Shown: positions 17,209 to 18,757 of the stretch, piece by piece
How positions within the stretch are numbered: the first letter of the stretch is position 1
How the letters are laid out: each line of letters starts with the position of its first letter
Source: Treponema sp.
Lineage (GTDB): Bacteria > Spirochaetota > Spirochaetia > Treponematales > Treponemataceae
Length of the DNA stretch: 18,757 nucleotides
NCBI GenBank assembly: GCA_024699205.1
Contig: JAILQA010000261.1
Coordinates: 1-18,757, forward strand
Reading direction: 5' to 3'
Translations under genes and position numbers: made by a program
The notes under the pieces: model-generated
Seen by the model: the letters and a program-made list of their open reading frames with translations, nothing else
Database searches by the model: none
Told to the model about the DNA's origin: nothing

Positions 17209-17238
17209 TTGTTAGTTCTTTAAAAAAAAGGTTATAAT
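17209..17238 (+). promoter_or_regulatory. Promoter of pfk, apparently leaderless
   Basis: TTGTTA (17209-17214, four of six -35 matches), an 18-base spacer and a perfect TATAAT (17233-17238) precede the pfk ATG by only seven bases. Transcription should start at or next to the A of the ATG, and no Shine-Dalgarno sequence is present. Confidence 0.6.
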
Positions 17239-17245
17239 CAATCTT

Positions 17246-18331
17246 ATGAAAACTACATCTGTTAAAACCGTCGGTATTCTGACGTCTGGTGGAGATGCGC
17301 CTGGACTAAATGCCGCAATTAGAGCCTTATGTGTTTCTGGAAAAAACAATTATGGAATGAAGTTCATTGGTATTAGAAACGGTTATCGTGGTCTTATTGA
17401 TAACGATGTTTTTAAAATGGATAAACTTGATTTTTCAGAAATGTTCGATAAGGGCGGAACTATCCTCGGTACTTCAAGAGTAAAGCCTTTTAAAAATCCT
17501 GTGCCGGATCCAAAAACTGGTCTTTTGCCAGTAGAAGCAATCAAGGAAACCTTTAAAAAGAATAAGCTTGATGCCCTTGTTTGTCTTGGTGGAAACGGAA
17601 CTAATACAACCGCTTCTCTTTTGTATGAGGCTGGTTTTAATGTAATCGGAATGCCAAAAACAATTGACAACGATATTTTTGGAACAGAAGAGACTTTTGG
17701 TTTTCATACAGCTATTGATGTTGCAACTGCTGGAATAAACGCAATTAGAACTACAGCAAAAAGTCATGGTCGAGTTATGGTTGTAGAAATTATGGGCCAT
17801 AAAGTTGGATGGCTTGGACTTTATGCAGGAGTTGCCGCAAATGCAGATGTAATTCTTCTTCCTGAGATTCCTTACGATATAAAAAAAATTGCTGCTTTCC
17901 TTGAAAAACGTAAGGCTGAAGGTAATGATTTTGCAATTGTTGCCTGTTCGGAAGGTGCTTTGGATATTAATGAAGCAAAACTCAGCAAAAAAGATTTTAA
18001 GAAATCACGTCTAGAAATGACTCAGTCAGTTGGATTCAGAGTTGCAAAAGAAATTGAAGAAGCTACAGGCTTTGAAACCCGCTGTTCTGTTCTCGGTTAT
18101 TTGCAGAGAGGCGGAAATCCTTCTCCTTATGATATTCTTTTGTCTACTCAACTTGGAAACGCTGCTGCTGATTTCCTTGCTAATAAAGAGTTTGGTAATC
18201 TGGTTGCAGTAAAGGAAAATCAGATTGTTGGTATTCCTTTGAGCGAAGTTGCTGATAAAATTAAACTTATTCCAGAAGATGATTCCATGCTCAAAACAGC
18301 CCGAGATTTAGGCATTTGTTTTGGTGATTAG
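17246..18331 (+). CDS. pfk: 6-phosphofructokinase (phosphoryl donor uncertain)
   Basis: The enzyme phosphorylates fructose 6-phosphate to fructose 1,6-bisphosphate in glycolysis. The 361 residues carry the full PFK set: GILTSGGDAPGLNAAIR at 10-26, LGGNGTNT at 114-121, PKTIDND at 137-143 with catalytic Asp141, MGHKVGWL at 183-190, SEGA at 235-238 and LGYLQRGG at 283-290. PKTIDND has Lys where ATP enzymes usually have Gly, as in pyrophosphate-dependent forms, while GGNG keeps the Gly typical of ATP users and has Asn where Asp is usual. Donor use therefore cannot be called from sequence. The C-terminus LGICFGD looks natural and complete. The next gene begins directly after the TAG in the same frame, so the two are probably co-transcribed. 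Confidence 0.93.
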   Translation: MKTTSVKTVGILTSGGDAPGLNAAIRALCVSGKNNYGMKFIGIRNGYRGLIDNDVFKMDKLDFSEMFDKGGTILGTSRVKPFKNPVPDPKTGLLPVEAIKETFKKNKLDALVCLGGNGTNTTASLLYEAGFNVIGMPKTIDNDIFGTEETFGFHTAIDVATAGINAIRTTAKSHGRVMVVEIMGHKVGWLGLYAGVAANADVILLPEIPYDIKKIAAFLEKRKAEGNDFAIVACSEGALDINEAKLSKKDFKKSRLEMTQSVGFRVAKEIEEATGFETRCSVLGYLQRGGNPSPYDILLSTQLGNAAADFLANKEFGNLVAVKENQIVGIPLSEVADKIKLIPEDDSMLKTARDLGICFGD

Positions 18332-18757
18332 ATTCGGACGATTGACGGTGAAATTGTGACTAATGGAAAATTAAAATGTCAGCATTGTGATGAATGTCTG
18401 GGTTTGGGCTGTATTGGACAGCTACCTGGGCTAGGCGGTGCTTTTAACAATCAGAACTTTCAATTGAATTGCGAAGGCTGGAAGGTATTGTATAGGAAAG
18501 GGGCGTCTTCGGCGTTGAGAGCGTCTTGTACCGACAGAGCGTCTTCATGTGCGTCTCTGTCTGAAAAAATAGACAATATTGTTATTCGTCCCGAAAACCT
18601 GCGCTGTGGACCAGTTACCGGCGCTGTAGAAAATATCGGTTACGAAAAGGAAGAGGATTTTTATTATCCATACCTGAAGGCTGCCGCAGATGTTGGAATA
18701 GGACTTTGCGTTGGCGACGGCTGTCCGGATTTGAAGTTGCAGTTAGGCCTTGCAGCG
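18332..18757 (+). CDS. FMN-dependent alpha-hydroxy-acid-dehydrogenase-like protein (N-terminal part, runs off window)
   Basis: The frame is open from just after the pfk stop to the right edge (142 codons), in the same frame as pfk. The protein reads KCQHCDECLGLGCIGQLPGLGG, cited in pieces: a CQHCDEC cluster, then GCIGQLPGLGG, then NFQLNCEGW. A later stretch is RCGPVTGAVENIGYEKEED, followed by GLCVGDGCPDLKLQLG. The Cys-x-x-Cys plus GCxGxxPGxGG pattern recalls the alpha-hydroxy-acid oxidase-like TIM barrels of anaerobes; this assignment is from memory of the pattern. There is no in-frame ATG upstream of the conserved part: possible starts are GTG 18356 or a rare ATT at 18332. A repetitive Ala-Ser insert occupies 18503-18560. 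Confidence 0.55.
   Translation, partial: MRTIDGEIVTNGKLKCQHCDECLGLGCIGQLPGLGGAFNNQNFQLNCEGWKVLYRKGASSALRASCTDRASSCASLSEKIDNIVIRPENLRCGPVTGAVENIGYEKEEDFYYPYLKAAADVGIGLCVGDGCPDLKLQLGLAA
18503..18556 (+). repeat. GCGTCT repeats inside the last coding region
   Basis: GCGTCT occurs four times, at 18503, 18521, 18539 and 18551, spaced 18, 18 and 12 bases, always in frame as Ala-Ser. The stretch encodes ASSALRASCTDRASSCAS and interrupts two segments that look conserved. The GCG and CG-rich codons contrast with the AT-rich codon use around it, which suggests a locally expanded or inserted sequence. Confidence 0.6.

Overview
The window looks like chromosome from a host-associated (rumen or gut type) Treponema or close spirochete relative. 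This is inferred from AT-rich sequence, relaxed spirochete-style lipoboxes, a BspA-type leucine-rich surface lipoprotein, a secreted CE1-type plant-polysaccharide esterase lipoprotein, an Rpn/PD-(D/E)XK transposase-family protein and a solitary TrpB2. No rRNA, tRNA, CRISPR array, insertion sequence or prophage was seen.

Layout. 1-3996 (-): most of a giant surface lipoprotein (at least 1332 residues, C-terminus off the left edge). It has a lipoprotein signal, carboxypeptidase-regulatory-like beta-sandwich domains, a collagen-like Gly-X-Y stretch, 13 tandem Trp/Tyr-rich modules joined by short collagen-like linkers, and BspA leucine-rich repeats. 4131-4448 (+): small XRE regulator, divergent from it. 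4445-5389 (-): pyrF, overlapping the regulator tail to tail. 5390-5712: gene-free stretch with a triple-hairpin element and an operator-like promoter region. 5713-7665 (+): CE1-type esterase lipoprotein, ending at a strong bidirectional terminator shared with 7778-8605 (-), an Rpn-family protein. A second copy of the triple-hairpin element (8737-8841) separates that gene from trpB2 (8854-10227, -). Divergent from trpB2 is a TetR regulator (10429-11097, +) with a clear palindromic operator. 11073-12154 (-): a coupled pair, a TrmN6-like methyltransferase with an altered catalytic motif and a small membrane protein. 12351-12938 (+): predicted secreted beta-barrel protein. 13023-13466 (+): membrane-anchored DUF2007-like protein. 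13470-17165 (-): ftsK with a very long acidic linker. 17246-18331 (+): phosphofructokinase. 18332 to the edge: start of an FMN-dependent alpha-hydroxy-acid-dehydrogenase-like protein lacking an ATG.

The genes do not form one pathway: this is mostly core housekeeping (pyrF, trpB2, ftsK, pfk, trmN6-like) interleaved with cell-surface and carbohydrate-related genes. The most notable signals are (i) the two copies of a ~105-bp dispersed element whose hairpins are preserved by paired compensatory changes, (ii) the surface-protein module array with one cysteine per module and recent internal duplication, (iii) NTTY in place of the NPPY motif in the methyltransferase, and (iv) several genes with a -10 hexamer directly before the ATG and no Shine-Dalgarno sequence, suggesting leaderless mRNAs.
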